Origin: DATDAW01 sp036524675
GTDB lineage: Bacteria > Verrucomicrobiota > Verrucomicrobiia > Chthoniobacterales > DASVRZ01
NCBI GenBank assembly: GCA_036524675.1
Contig: DATDBU010000206.1
Span: 3,061-67,060 of the forward strand
Direction of reading: 5' to 3'
Length of the DNA: 64,000 nucleotides
The position numbers and the translations under genes were made by a program. The notes under the pieces were generated by a model. That model was not told the origin of the DNA. It saw only the letters and a program-made list of their open reading frames with translations, and searched no databases. Positions 16,614 to 26,466 of this stretch are shown here, one piece after another (position 1 is the stretch's first letter; every line of letters begins with the position of its first letter).

Positions 16614-17294
16614 CTACTTCCGGTGCAGCAGCCGTGTGATGGTCGCGGCGGCATAGGCAGCGCCGAAACCGTTGTCGATATTGACGACGGTAACGCCGCT
16701 GCCGCAGCTGTTGAGCATCCCGAGTAGTGCAGCCAGGCCGCCAAAATTAGCGCCGTATCCTACGCTCGTGGGAACTGCAATAACGGGTTTTTCGACGAGC
16801 CCAGCGACGACTCCCGGCAATGCCCCTTCCATCCCCGCGACCACAATGATGACGTCGCAGGCGTTGATGTCGTCGCGCGCAGCCAGCAAGCGATGGATGC
16901 CGGCCACGCCCACATCGGTGATGAGCATGGCTTCCACTCCGAAAGTTTCGAGAGTGACGACTGCCTCCCCAGCAACCGGCGCATCGGAAGTGCCGGCGCA
17001 CACGACGGCAACTTTACCGTTATCGCTGGAGGCGTTTGCCTGATTCCACGTGATGCAGCGGGCACGTTCGTGAAACACCGCCTCCGGCAGTACGGCTGTG
17101 ACGGCATCAAATTGTTGCCGGCTGGCTCGCGTACCCAGGACAACGCCAGCCGTGTGGGCGAGGACAACGGAAATGGAGGCCACTTCACTCGCCGTTTTCC
17201 CTTCGCAAAAAATAACTTCTGGAAAACCGCAACGGCCGTGACGCCCGGTATCGACGCGAGCATTTTCAGCCTGCACGAACGATGCGTGATTCAT
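16614..17294 (-). CDS. larB: LarB, nickel-pincer cofactor carboxylase
   Basis: LarB carboxylates and hydrolyses nicotinic acid adenine dinucleotide in making the nickel-pincer nucleotide of lactate racemase and related enzymes. It is related to AIR carboxylase PurE. Visible motifs: GFPEVIFCEGKT, GKVAVVCAGTSDAPVAGEA, VGVAGIHRLL, DVIIVVAGMEGALPGVVAGL and PVIAVPTSVGYGANFGGLAALLGMLNSC. The 226 residues are a normal length. larC, larE and larA are not in this window. A GNAT gene ends 4 bases upstream on the same strand. Confidence 0.92.
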   Translation of the reverse strand: MNHASFVQAENARVDTGRHGRCGFPEVIFCEGKTASEVASISVVLAHTAGVVLGTRASRQQFDAVTAVLPEAVFHERARCITWNQANASSDNGKVAVVCAGTSDAPVAGEAVVTLETFGVEAMLITDVGVAGIHRLLAARDDINACDVIIVVAGMEGALPGVVAGLVEKPVIAVPTSVGYGANFGGLAALLGMLNSCGSGVTVVNIDNGFGAAYAAATITRLLHRK

Positions 17295-17298
17295 GGCG

Positions 17299-17775
17299 TT
17301 ACCTTTTCAGCCAGTAACGCATGGGTACCATCGCACTTTTTACGAAGCCATAACTTTCAAAAAAGTGCATGGCATCTGGGTTGATCCGGTCCGTCAACAG
17401 CGTGATCCGGAGAAAATTTTTCTGCCGCGCGAACTCGATAGCGTATTTGAGCAATTGAGAACCGTAACCCTGGCCGCGGTGAAGATGATGAATGACAATG
17501 TCCTCAAGGAGGATAACGAAACCGCCCTCGGCGGTGCTGATCGTGAAGAGCAAATTGATCATGCCAATGATGGCGTTGTCCGTACGCAGGACGAAGATGC
17601 GACCGCGATTCGGCTGTTCCATAATGAGGCGCAGACCCCGCATTTGTGTTTCGGAATCCACGCGAAAATCAGGCTCGTGCGAGAAGAGGTCGATGAGCAA
17701 TTCCGTAAGTTGCGGAATATCCTCAAGGACAGCAGGTTCAATGCGCGTGAGCTGATTAACCATTCCCGTGGCCAT
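17299..17775 (-). CDS. GNAT-family acetyltransferase
   Basis: N-acetyltransferase with unknown substrate. The core is clear: FVLRTDNAIIGMINLLF, ILLEDIVIHHLHRGQGYGSQLL (acetyl-CoA loop RGQGYG), ITLLTDRINPDAMHFFESYGF. Placed at ATG 17775 it has 158 residues; starts at 17763, 17826 or TTG 17844 are also open, and the family usually begins shortly before LTRIEPAVLEDIPQL. It is 4 bases upstream of larB and probably co-transcribed. Confidence 0.82.
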   Translation of the reverse strand: MATGMVNQLTRIEPAVLEDIPQLTELLIDLFSHEPDFRVDSETQMRGLRLIMEQPNRGRIFVLRTDNAIIGMINLLFTISTAEGGFVILLEDIVIHHLHRGQGYGSQLLKYAIEFARQKNFLRITLLTDRINPDAMHFFESYGFVKSAMVPMRYWLKR

Positions 17776-17961
17776 ATCGCATAATCGCCGTAAATTGGCG
17801 AGTTGAAGATCAGCCCTAAGCGGCATTTTGACAACTAGCGCCAAGGCTTATCTGCGTTGGCAAAGCGCGGATTCGGTGAAACAAGTTGAAATGCAATCCT
17901 GCCCGACCGTTCTTGTGAAGAGCCTGATATCCGGATTCAAGAGCTCAGCCTATCCATCGTC

Positions 17962-20451
17962 ATGAACGACGAGACTCATTCAACGATTCATCGGCCTGTT
18001 CCCTCGAGCGCAACCGCACCCCAACAGTCCATAAATCATGGCGCGCAAATGGAGGGCTCTGAACACGTCCCAGGTGCGCAGCCGCCGGACGAGACGGGGT
18101 TAACGACGCATCTTGGACACGTTCATCGAAACGCCGCCGGAATGGAGGCCATCGTTCAGAGTGCGAAATTCACGTTCCAGCAAATGGGGGCGGGCCGTGG
18201 CGTGAAAGCGTGGTTGAAGGTGAATAAGAAAGACGGCTTCGATTGCCAGAGTTGCGCATGGCCAAGTCCGGATGACCACAGGCATTTGTTCGAATTTTGT
18301 GAAAATGGCGTCAAAGCCCTTGCGGACGAAGGCACGACCAAACGGCTTACGGAAGCGTTTTTCGCCCGGTACAGCATTGAAGATTTGCTGGAGAAGTCGG
18401 ACCATTGGCTCGGCCAGCAGGGGCGTCTGACTGTTCCAATGGCGAAACGCGAGAACGGCACTCACTACGAACCTATTTCGTGGGATGAAGCATTTGCTCT
18501 CATGGGGAGAGAGTTGAACGCGCTCGCCAGTCCGGATGAAGCTGCGTTTTACACTTCGGGACGGACGAGCAACGAGGCGGCTTTTTTATACCAGCTTTTT
18601 GCACGTCAGTTTGGCACCAACAATTTACCGGATTGCTCCAATATGTGCCACGAGTCCAGCGGCACAGCGTTGAATGAGGTCATCGGCATCGGCAAGGGGT
18701 GCGTAACCCTGGCAGATTTCGAAAAATGCGACGCCATTTTCATCATCGGACAAAATCCCGGTACGAATCATCCGCGCATGATGTCATCCCTCGAGCGGGC
18801 GAAACGCCACGGGGCGAAAATTGTAGCGATCAATCCACTGCCGGAGAGTGGGCTGCTCCACGTGGTGAACCCGAATCCGCAGGAGTATCCGAATATTCTC
18901 AAGTTTCCGGGTAAGGTGCTATTCAACCGGGGGACCAAACTCGCTGATATCTGGCTGCCGGTGCGGATCAATGGCGACCTTGCGCTTTTCAAGGGTGTTC
19001 TGAAAGAAATGCTGGCTGCGGAAGAGGCGAAACCCGGGACCGTGTTCGACCACAAGTTTATTCGTGATCACACGGCCGGTTTTGACGAGTTAATTGCCGA
19101 TATTCGTGCTGCCGATTGGGACGAGATCACGACAAACAGCGGTCTCACCCGGGAACAGATCCGTGAGGCTGCGGACGTTGCCATTCATGCCAAACGCATT
19201 ATTGCCTGTTGGGCCATGGGGCTCACGCAGCACCGGAATGCGGTTGGAACGATCCAGATGATAATGAATATGCTCCTGCTCGGGGGCCACATTGGCAGGG
19301 CGGGTGCAGGTCCGTGCCCAGTCCGCGGTCATTCGAACGTGCAAGGTGACCGCACGATGGGGATTTGTGAGCGGATGAATGACGCATTCCTGGACAAACT
19401 GGGTGCGGAATTCGGCTTCGAACCACCTCGGGGGCATGGTCTGGATACAGTTCGGACGATCAAGCGGATGAACGAGGGGAGGATTCGTTTCTTTCTGGGA
19501 CTTGGTGGTAATTTTCTTTCCGCGACGCCAGACACGGAATTCACTGCGCGGTCCCTTCGAAAATGCAGGCTTACAGCACATGTCTCGATCAAACTGAATC
19601 GCTCGCATCTCATCACCGGCGATATCGTTCTCATTTTGCCGTGTTTGGGTCGGAGCGAGATCGATCGCGGGCAATTTGTGACTGTTGAAGATTCGATGGG
19701 GGTTATCAGCTCTTCCCGTGGCATCTTTGAACCGGCGAGCGATGAATTACGCAGTGAATGTCAGATCATTGCCGGGCTCGCACGTGCGACCTTGGGCGAG
19801 CGGACGACCGTGCCATGGCAGGATCTGGCTAACGATTATGGCCTGATCCGCGACCGAATCGAACGTGTGATCCCCGGTTTTGAGAATTTCAACGAGCGTA
19901 TCGCGAAAGACACTTTTTACCTTCCGAACGACGCGAGAGATCGTAGGAAATTCAACAACGGCCTTGGAAAAGCGAGGTTTACGGTACATCCCATTCCGGA
20001 TCACGAGCTTGAGGCGGGTCGATTCGTGATGATGACCATCCGATCACACGATCAGTTCAATACACACATCTATGGTCTAAATGATCGCTATCGGGGCATT
20101 TACAACGGGCGTCGGGTCGTTTTTCTGAATTCGGAAGACATCGCTGAAGAGGGCTTGCAGGCCGGGCAATTGGTGGATTTGACGAGTTACTTCAATCACG
20201 AGCAACGCGTTGCCAAACATTTCCTCGTGACGCCATTCGAGATTCCGCGTCGCTGTGCGGCGACCTATTTTCCCGAGGCAAATGTTCTCGTTCCGATCGG
20301 GAGTGTGGCGCAAAAAAGTAATACGCCCACGTCGAAATTCGTCATCATTTCCGTTACGCCTTCTCCGGACGCGGATGCCGCTGCGCGAAAGTTGCACATC
20401 GAATCTCTGGAAGCTGTTCAACTCGCCAAACCGGGACTCCAGCCCGGTTAG
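17962..20451 (+). CDS. YdeP/FdhF-like molybdopterin oxidoreductase
   Basis: Cytoplasmic bis-molybdopterin enzyme related to the formate dehydrogenase alpha subunit (YdeP/FdhalphaA class). The 829 residues show the YdeP-type N-terminus VNKKDGFDCQSCAWPSP (cysteine pair in place of the full four-Cys FeS motif), GRLTVPMAKRENGTHYEPISWDEA, SGRTSNEAAFLYQLFARQFGTNN, CHESSGTALNEVIGIGKG, and a C-terminal molybdopterin-binding domain around TIRSHDQFNTHIYGLNDRYRGI. The N-terminal ~65 residues are an unconserved extension. Substrate is unknown; members of this class are often linked to acid or oxalate/formate metabolism. No fdhD or electron-transfer subunit is adjacent. Confidence 0.88.
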   Translation: MNDETHSTIHRPVPSSATAPQQSINHGAQMEGSEHVPGAQPPDETGLTTHLGHVHRNAAGMEAIVQSAKFTFQQMGAGRGVKAWLKVNKKDGFDCQSCAWPSPDDHRHLFEFCENGVKALADEGTTKRLTEAFFARYSIEDLLEKSDHWLGQQGRLTVPMAKRENGTHYEPISWDEAFALMGRELNALASPDEAAFYTSGRTSNEAAFLYQLFARQFGTNNLPDCSNMCHESSGTALNEVIGIGKGCVTLADFEKCDAIFIIGQNPGTNHPRMMSSLERAKRHGAKIVAINPLPESGLLHVVNPNPQEYPNILKFPGKVLFNRGTKLADIWLPVRINGDLALFKGVLKEMLAAEEAKPGTVFDHKFIRDHTAGFDELIADIRAADWDEITTNSGLTREQIREAADVAIHAKRIIACWAMGLTQHRNAVGTIQMIMNMLLLGGHIGRAGAGPCPVRGHSNVQGDRTMGICERMNDAFLDKLGAEFGFEPPRGHGLDTVRTIKRMNEGRIRFFLGLGGNFLSATPDTEFTARSLRKCRLTAHVSIKLNRSHLITGDIVLILPCLGRSEIDRGQFVTVEDSMGVISSSRGIFEPASDELRSECQIIAGLARATLGERTTVPWQDLANDYGLIRDRIERVIPGFENFNERIAKDTFYLPNDARDRRKFNNGLGKARFTVHPIPDHELEAGRFVMMTIRSHDQFNTHIYGLNDRYRGIYNGRRVVFLNSEDIAEEGLQAGQLVDLTSYFNHEQRVAKHFLVTPFEIPRRCAATYFPEANVLVPIGSVAQKSNTPTSKFVIISVTPSPDADAAARKLHIESLEAVQLAKPGLQPG

Positions 20452-20521
20452 AGTCTATACGATGTCCTGAAAAGCCCCGCGCGGGACCGTGGGTTCCCTG
20501 GACAATCAGTGGCCTAACTTT

Positions 20522-21145
20522 ATGAAATTCATCGATCTTACGCATCCGCTTATCCATGGACAGCCAGCGTTTCCGGCGGATCCGAAATTGAGCATCGTGC
20601 CGCATGGCACGGTGGCGACAACGAAATACAATATCAGCCAGATCGTGCTGGGTTCCCATCAGGGAACGCATCTGGATGCGATGTATCATTTTATCGATAA
20701 CGGCCGGACAATTGATCAAATGCCACTCGAATGGTTTTACGGTCCGGCAAGCGTATTGCGGATTCCCAAAAAGGCCGGGGACGACATTACCATAGAGGAT
20801 TTTTTGCCTTTCGAACATTTGCTTCTACCAGAAGCAAAAATTCTTTTCGAAACGGGTTGGGGCCAGAAATTTGGCTCCCAGGATTTCTTCGAGAATTTTC
20901 CTTCGCTCACGCAGGATGCGGCGCGATTTCTAGCAGGAAAACGCATCCGCCTACTGGGCATGGATACACCGACGCCGGGGCGGGACTGGTATGAAGTCCA
21001 CCATATCCTTCTTGGTTCGGAAATTGTTATTGTCGAGTCGCTTGCACATCTCGACGAAGCGCCGGATACATTTACATTCATCGGTTTCCCCCTGCTTTTT
21101 CAAGGCCGCGACGGTTCGCCGATCCGGGCTATAGGGATTGAATAA
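20522..21145 (+). CDS. Cyclase-family metal hydrolase (kynurenine formamidase-like)
   Basis: Putative metal-dependent hydrolase of 207 residues. The family starts as here, MKFIDLTHPLIHGQPAFPADP, and carries the metal motif SHQGTHLDAMYHF (HxGTHxDxxxH) plus DTPTPG and EVHHILLGSEIVIVESLAHLDE at the C-terminus. The ATG at 20522 is preferred over an upstream GTG at 20489. The stop and the next start overlap in TAATG, so it is translationally coupled to the AGE-family gene. The substrate cannot be named: formamidase, isatin hydrolase and other activities share this fold. Confidence 0.88.
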   Translation: MKFIDLTHPLIHGQPAFPADPKLSIVPHGTVATTKYNISQIVLGSHQGTHLDAMYHFIDNGRTIDQMPLEWFYGPASVLRIPKKAGDDITIEDFLPFEHLLLPEAKILFETGWGQKFGSQDFFENFPSLTQDAARFLAGKRIRLLGMDTPTPGRDWYEVHHILLGSEIVIVESLAHLDEAPDTFTFIGFPLLFQGRDGSPIRAIGIE

Positions 21146-22365
21146 TGCTTGAAATGGCGATGCCTGACTTTCGTACACGCGACTTCCTGCTCCGTCATAT
21201 TCGGCAGACGATGGCGTTCTATCATCCTCGATGCATCGATCCGTCCGGTGGTTTTTTTCATTGTTTTAAGGACGATGGAGCTGTTTACGATAGGGCAACG
21301 CGACATCTCGTAAGCAGCACGCGTTTTATCTTCAACTACGCCATGGCGGATCTGCAATTTGGCGATCCCGCCTATCAGGATGCTGTCCGGCACGGAGTGC
21401 GTTTCTTGCGAGACGTCCATCGCGATGCGGAAACGGGCGGTTACACGTGGCTGATGAGCTTCGAGAACGGCAGGAAAGAAGTGCTCGATGCCACCAACCA
21501 CTGTTATGGTCTGGCTTTCGTCCTCTTGGCTTATGCACAGGCCCTCCGCGCGGGAATCAGGGAAGCAGCCGGTTATCTCGCCGAAACGTTCGACCTCATG
21601 GAGCGCCGATTGTGGTCGCCCGTATACAGTCTTTATGCCGACGAGGCCACCGCCGACTGGCAGACGATTTATCCTTATCGCGGCCAAAATGCGAACATGC
21701 ATACCTGCGAAGCGTTGATTGCCGCATTCGAAGCGACGGGCGATTCGCGTTATCTCAACCGCGCATTAACGATCGCCGAAAATATTACACAGCGCCAAGC
21801 TGGCATGGCCGGTGGATTGATCTGGGAACACTATCACGAGGACTGGTCCGTGGATTGGGAATACAATTTTCACGATAAAACCAACATTTACCGGCCGTGG
21901 GGTTATCAACCCGGTCACCTGACGGAGTGGGCGAAGCTACTGCTCATTCTCGAACGCTACTCCGCTTCGTTCGATAGGGATGCCGACTGGCTCCTTCCGC
22001 GCGCCTTGCAGCTCTTCAATGCGGCTCTCGCCAAAGCGTGGGACGCCGAACGCGGTGGCATTTTTTATGGGTTCGCGCCCGATGACAGTATTTGCGACAG
22101 TGACAAGTATTATTGGGTTCAAGCCGAATCTTTTGCCGCTGCTGCGCTGCTGGGACGGCGCACGGGCGACGAAATTTATTGGCAATTTTACGACCGAATT
22201 TGGGCTTACAGCTGGGAACATTTTGTGGATCACCGATATGGCGCGTGGTACCGCATTTTGACTTCTGACAATCGCAAATACAGCGACGAAAAGAGTCCTC
22301 CTGGCAAAACCGATTACCACACCATGGGTGCGTGCTACGAAGTGCTGAATTTTGCCTTGAGTTGA
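21145..22365 (+). CDS. AGE-family sugar epimerase/isomerase
   Basis: (alpha/alpha)6-barrel enzyme of the N-acylglucosamine 2-epimerase / mannose isomerase family, 406 residues. Key blocks: HPRCIDPSGGFFHCFKDDG, TRHLVSSTRFIFNYAMA, RGQNANMHTCEALIAAFEATGD (conserved His), PGHLTEWAKLLLILER and KTDYHTMGACYEV (C-terminal His). This pattern is nearest to D-mannose/aldose-ketose isomerases (YihS-like), but epimerase activity cannot be excluded. It starts in the TAATG overlap with the cyclase gene and lies upstream of ferredoxin and lacZ, hinting at sugar use. Confidence 0.9.
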   Translation: MLEMAMPDFRTRDFLLRHIRQTMAFYHPRCIDPSGGFFHCFKDDGAVYDRATRHLVSSTRFIFNYAMADLQFGDPAYQDAVRHGVRFLRDVHRDAETGGYTWLMSFENGRKEVLDATNHCYGLAFVLLAYAQALRAGIREAAGYLAETFDLMERRLWSPVYSLYADEATADWQTIYPYRGQNANMHTCEALIAAFEATGDSRYLNRALTIAENITQRQAGMAGGLIWEHYHEDWSVDWEYNFHDKTNIYRPWGYQPGHLTEWAKLLLILERYSASFDRDADWLLPRALQLFNAALAKAWDAERGGIFYGFAPDDSICDSDKYYWVQAESFAAAALLGRRTGDEIYWQFYDRIWAYSWEHFVDHRYGAWYRILTSDNRKYSDEKSPPGKTDYHTMGACYEVLNFALS

Positions 22366-22392
22366 GGGGGCAAAAGACAGTATTTGGGCGAT

Positions 22393-22629
22393 ATGGCAGA
22401 CAAAAACAACATCCTGTCCGAAAACGTCCCCGGGAAATGGTATGTGGACGATACATGCACACCTTGTCGCGTGTGCCTGGACGAGGCTCCCCAGCTGTTG
22501 AAATACAACGACGACGAGACCTACGTGTATTTCTTCAAGCAGCCGGAAGGCGAAGAGGAACTCGAAGCGGCCCAAAATGCGCTGGAGATTTGTCCCCAGC
22601 AAGCGATTGGCGACGACGGCGACGAGTAA
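22393..22629 (+). CDS. Ferredoxin, single [4Fe-4S] (or 3Fe-4S) cluster
   Basis: Small acidic electron carrier, 78 residues from ATG at 22393 (an in-frame TTG at 22384 also exists). Cluster cysteines are in DDTCTPCRVCLDEAP (Cys-x2-Cys-x2-Cys) and ICPQQAI, so one cluster with the C-terminal Cys-Pro typical of monocluster ferredoxins. It lies between the AGE-family gene and lacZ; the redox partner may be the YdeP-type enzyme upstream, but this is inference. Confidence 0.88.
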   Translation: MADKNNILSENVPGKWYVDDTCTPCRVCLDEAPQLLKYNDDETYVYFFKQPEGEEELEAAQNALEICPQQAIGDDGDE

Positions 22630-22792
22630 GAAAACGGGCTTTCATATCAGCAAACGCATCCAAGGAGTTGTGCGTTTGCAAATTGGGAAACTGCACCGAG
22701 GGAAAGTCGGTGCACCGGTGATTTTTACACCCGATTAAAGGGAATCCATTTTTCCATTGCGTCACAACCGTGGCTGGCTCACAAAGCTGCGG

Positions 22793-25700
22793 ATGGATCT
22801 TCTCTCGCTTGGCTCGCTTCGTACGTGGGTCGCTCCGGAACTCGTATCGATTGGCCGCCTGCCAATGCGGGCAACGTTTTATCCGTTCCCCGCACCGGAT
22901 ACCGCGTCGCTCAATCGGGAGGATTCGCCGTTCGTCCGCTTGCTAAACGGCGACTGGCATTTCGACCTTGTAGAAAGGCCGGAAGCGGTTCCCGTGGAAT
23001 TCGTACGGCCGGATTTTGACGCGTCGTCATGGCGTAAGATCCCTGTGCCGTCGAATTGGACGCTCCATGGCTTTTTCGACAAGCCGCACTATACGAACGT
23101 CAAAATGCCGTTCGATACGGAGCCTCCCAATGTTCCGGCGGCGAATCCGACGGGGTTGTATCGAACAACATTTGCTGTGCCCGAGGAATGGACCGGACGG
23201 CGGATCGTGTTGCACGTCGGGGGCGCAGAAAGCGTTCTCTATGTATGGGTGAACGGTCATCCTCTCGGCATGGGAAAGGACTCACGGTTGCCAAATGAGT
23301 TCGACGTGACGTCGTTTGTCTCGACGGACACTCCGAATACACTGGCAGCAATCGTCGTGAAATGGTCCGATGCGTCGTTCATTGAAGACCAGGATCAATG
23401 GTGGATGGGCGGCATCCATCGCGACGTTTTTATTTATTCCACGCCGCAGACGCATATCGCCGATGTCTTTGCCGTCGGCACTCCTGACGAGGGTTTTCAA
23501 GGCGCTACGCTCTCTGTGAAAGCGAAAATCGGTTTCCCTGGCCAACCAGAGCCCGCTTGGGAGTTCGCGGTTCAGCTGCGCGACCCTGCAGGATCGGAAG
23601 TTTTCAAAAATCCACTCGTTAAACCGATCACCGCTGCTCCAAACCGCCCCTGGGGCGAGCGACTGGAAGTGACCTTAACGGCCGAAATTGCCAAGGTTAA
23701 ACTCTGGTCCGCTGAAACGCCGGATCTTTATACGGTAATCGTGTCGCTACGGCGCTCCGAAACCGGTGAATTTGTCGATTCGACTGCAGTCCGTATCGGG
23801 TTTCGCAAGATCGAAGTCCGCGACCGTCAGCTTTTGGTAAACGGTCAACCCGTTCTACTTAACGGGGTCAACCGCCATGACCACAGCGATACCGCCGGTA
23901 AAGCGCTGACGCAGGAGGATTTGCGTCGGGATGCCGTCACCATGAAACGCTTCAACGTGAATGCTGTTCGCTGCTCCCACTATCCCAACGACCCCTACTG
24001 GCTCGATCTCTGCGACGAAATGGGATTCTATGTCATCGACGAGGCCAACCTCGAAGCACACGCCTACTACGATCAGTTCGGGAACGACCGGCGCTATACT
24101 GGCGCCTTCCTGGAACGCGCCGTCCGTATGGTCGAGCGAGACAAAAATCATGCCAGCATCATCCTGTGGTCGTTGGGAAACGAGACCGGATACGGACCGA
24201 ATCACGACGCCATGGCGGGCTGGGTTCGCGGCTACGACCCGAGCCGGCCATTGCACTTCGAGCCAGGCACCTGGACCCGGGCCACGGCAAAGCTCTACGA
24301 CGCCGGCTACAATGTGACGGACATCGTCTGCCCCATGTACCCCGAAATCGAAAAAATTATCGAGTGGGCAAGCGATCGTCACCATCCGGATCAGAAGAGA
24401 CCGCTCATCTTGTGCGAATACAGCCATGCAATGGGCAACAGCAACGGTTGCCTTGGCGAGTACTACGATGCTTTCGAAAATTACAAGGGTTTACAGGGAG
24501 GCTTTATCTGGGAGTGGATCGATCATGGAATCAAGCAGACGGACGAAAAAGGTCGTGAGTACTGGGCTTACGGCGGCGATTTTGGTGATTCGCCAAATGA
24601 CCTCAATTTCTGCTGTGACGGTCTCGTCTGGCCTGATCGCAAACCTCATCCAGGTCTGTATGAATTCAAAAAGCTGGCGCAGCCCGTCTCTGTAAAACTT
24701 GCCAACGCCACCAAAGGGACTTTCACGGTCACCAACAAACAGTATTTCAGGACACTGGCGTGGCTCGCAGGAGAATGGTCCGTTGCCGTAAGCGGTCAGA
24801 TTATTCAGACTGGTCGACTCCCAAAGCTGAAAATCGCTCCTCAGGCCTCGGAAAAAATCGAATTGCCCCTCGAGATTCCAAGCGTTTTGGCCGGACAGGA
24901 AGTCTTTATTACTTTTCGCTTTCGCACGACAAAAGACGTTGCCTGGGCCGAAGCCGGGCATGAAGTCGCCTGGGAACAGATAGCGTTTCCGGTGAAAGTG
25001 TTACGGAAAAAAGTTCGCAAGCCGAACGTTCCGGTCGAATTGCGCACGATCGGAGAAGCCATTCGTATCGGATCCGGGCCCCTTGAGGTGATGGCCGATT
25101 CGTCTGGAGTGAACTCACTTCTGCTAAATGATGAGAATCTTTTGGCTGCCGCTCCGCAGCTACAGATATGGCGTGCTGCAACGGATAACGATGGGATCAA
25201 AGGCTGGTCGGGCCAGGAAAGCAAACCGCTTGGTAAATGGCTTGCCATAGGACTTGATGAAACGGTCGTAAAAATTCGGAAAGTAAAGGCATCGAAAAAC
25301 AAGGACGGCAGCGTGCAGTTGAAAATCCAACAGGTTGCGAGGCCCTCGAAAACCGAAGGATCTGTCCGTCTGGACCAGCAATGGCTTTTCTCGTCTGATG
25401 GAAGTGTTTTGATCACGAACACATTTGATGTCGGTAAGACTTTGCTGGATCTGCCTCGGGTCGGCATCACGTTTCAGCTTGCTGGCGATTTCGAGCGTCT
25501 CGAATGGTTCGGGCACGGTCCACATGAAAGCTATCCCGACCGGCTGCGAAGCACGTGGATTGACCGTTTTGTGAGCACCGTCTCCCAGGAATACGTCCCC
25601 TACATTCTGCCTCAGGAGCATGGCCTGAAGACAGGCGTCCGCTGGTTTTCCCTTGGACCCGAGAAAGGACCGAAATTCAAGGTTTCGGCCGTCGATGAAC

Positions 25701-25912
25701 CGCTGATTTTCTCGGTGAGCCATTTCACGCCAGCCGACTTGTTTGAGGCGAAACACACGAAGGACCTCACTCCGCGTCCGGAGGTGGTGGTCAGCATCGA
25801 CGCCGCTCACCGCGGACTTGGTACCCGCAGCTGCGGGCCTGACACGTTGGAAAAATATCAGATCAAACCCGGCAAATACGGCTTACAATTCCAAGTGGAG
25901 ATTGCTGAGTAA
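22793..25912 (+). CDS. lacZ: Beta-galactosidase, glycoside hydrolase family 2
   Basis: Large LacZ-type enzyme of 1039 residues with the full five-domain order: sugar-binding domain (~50-220), Ig-like linker, TIM barrel (~340-640), second Ig-like, and C-terminal small chain. Catalytic residues are visible: acid/base Glu464 in SLGNETGYGPN and nucleophile Glu542 in LCEYSHAMGNSNG; the barrel starts with LLNGVNRHDHSDTAGKAL. No signal peptide, so cytoplasmic. ATG at 22793 is used; TTG at 22757 would add 12 residues. The next gene begins 2 bases after the stop. Confidence 0.95.
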   Translation: MDLLSLGSLRTWVAPELVSIGRLPMRATFYPFPAPDTASLNREDSPFVRLLNGDWHFDLVERPEAVPVEFVRPDFDASSWRKIPVPSNWTLHGFFDKPHYTNVKMPFDTEPPNVPAANPTGLYRTTFAVPEEWTGRRIVLHVGGAESVLYVWVNGHPLGMGKDSRLPNEFDVTSFVSTDTPNTLAAIVVKWSDASFIEDQDQWWMGGIHRDVFIYSTPQTHIADVFAVGTPDEGFQGATLSVKAKIGFPGQPEPAWEFAVQLRDPAGSEVFKNPLVKPITAAPNRPWGERLEVTLTAEIAKVKLWSAETPDLYTVIVSLRRSETGEFVDSTAVRIGFRKIEVRDRQLLVNGQPVLLNGVNRHDHSDTAGKALTQEDLRRDAVTMKRFNVNAVRCSHYPNDPYWLDLCDEMGFYVIDEANLEAHAYYDQFGNDRRYTGAFLERAVRMVERDKNHASIILWSLGNETGYGPNHDAMAGWVRGYDPSRPLHFEPGTWTRATAKLYDAGYNVTDIVCPMYPEIEKIIEWASDRHHPDQKRPLILCEYSHAMGNSNGCLGEYYDAFENYKGLQGGFIWEWIDHGIKQTDEKGREYWAYGGDFGDSPNDLNFCCDGLVWPDRKPHPGLYEFKKLAQPVSVKLANATKGTFTVTNKQYFRTLAWLAGEWSVAVSGQIIQTGRLPKLKIAPQASEKIELPLEIPSVLAGQEVFITFRFRTTKDVAWAEAGHEVAWEQIAFPVKVLRKKVRKPNVPVELRTIGEAIRIGSGPLEVMADSSGVNSLLLNDENLLAAAPQLQIWRAATDNDGIKGWSGQESKPLGKWLAIGLDETVVKIRKVKASKNKDGSVQLKIQQVARPSKTEGSVRLDQQWLFSSDGSVLITNTFDVGKTLLDLPRVGITFQLAGDFERLEWFGHGPHESYPDRLRSTWIDRFVSTVSQEYVPYILPQEHGLKTGVRWFSLGPEKGPKFKVSAVDEPLIFSVSHFTPADLFEAKHTKDLTPRPEVVVSIDAAHRGLGTRSCGPDTLEKYQIKPGKYGLQFQVEIAE

Positions 25913-25914
25913 TC

Positions 25915-26454
25915 ATGTATTCTGCCGCCCCAATGTTCACGCCCGACGATTTTCAATACGCCATTGAAAACACGTCTGTCATTGTGAGTCCTTCACAACT
26001 CATTCAGACGTTCGGCACTACGAGCTTCAAGTTTTTTTTGGTTTCGGAGCTCATGGATAGTGTCGACGAGATCCGCATTCGCGAGGGGCGGGTGGAGGCT
26101 GAACGGCCACAAATTCTTACAACCGAGAGGCTTTCTCATCTCCTTCTTGAAGGTTTCGGCGAGAAAGCCCAGGAATTTGCCGAATATCTCGAGCGCAATC
26201 CGCGGCTGGCGACATTTCTAAAATACGGTTTTCAACTTTCCAAAAGAGACGTCACTGAGACGTTTGCTCACGACAAGCTCGAAGCTGTCGTTGGCCGCGT
26301 TCGCGAACAAGTTGCCGCTGCCGAGGTTTCGACGGCGGTCATCCAGGGAGTCGATGAGGCTTGGGAAATCTGCCTGCTCAAGTTCTCCATCGATATGATT
26401 CTTCGATCTGCCTCGGGGAATATGGACGATTTCCGCAGGCGGGGCCTGCTGTAG
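25915..26454 (+). CDS. Conserved-looking hypothetical protein
   Basis: No domain recognised. 179 residues, mostly helical and acidic, with no signal peptide or membrane segment. The segment DFQYAIENTSVIVSPSQLIQTFGTTSFKFFLVSELMDSVDEIRIREGRVEAERP looks like a compact regulatory-type domain, followed by helices ending SIDMILRSASGNMDDFRRRGLL. It sits 2 bases after lacZ and 12 before the LysM gene in the same direction, with coding-like composition, so it is a real gene. Start may be ATG 25915 or 25933. Confidence 0.7.
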   Translation: MYSAAPMFTPDDFQYAIENTSVIVSPSQLIQTFGTTSFKFFLVSELMDSVDEIRIREGRVEAERPQILTTERLSHLLLEGFGEKAQEFAEYLERNPRLATFLKYGFQLSKRDVTETFAHDKLEAVVGRVREQVAAAEVSTAVIQGVDEAWEICLLKFSIDMILRSASGNMDDFRRRGLL

Positions 26455-26466
26455 CAATGCCCACTG

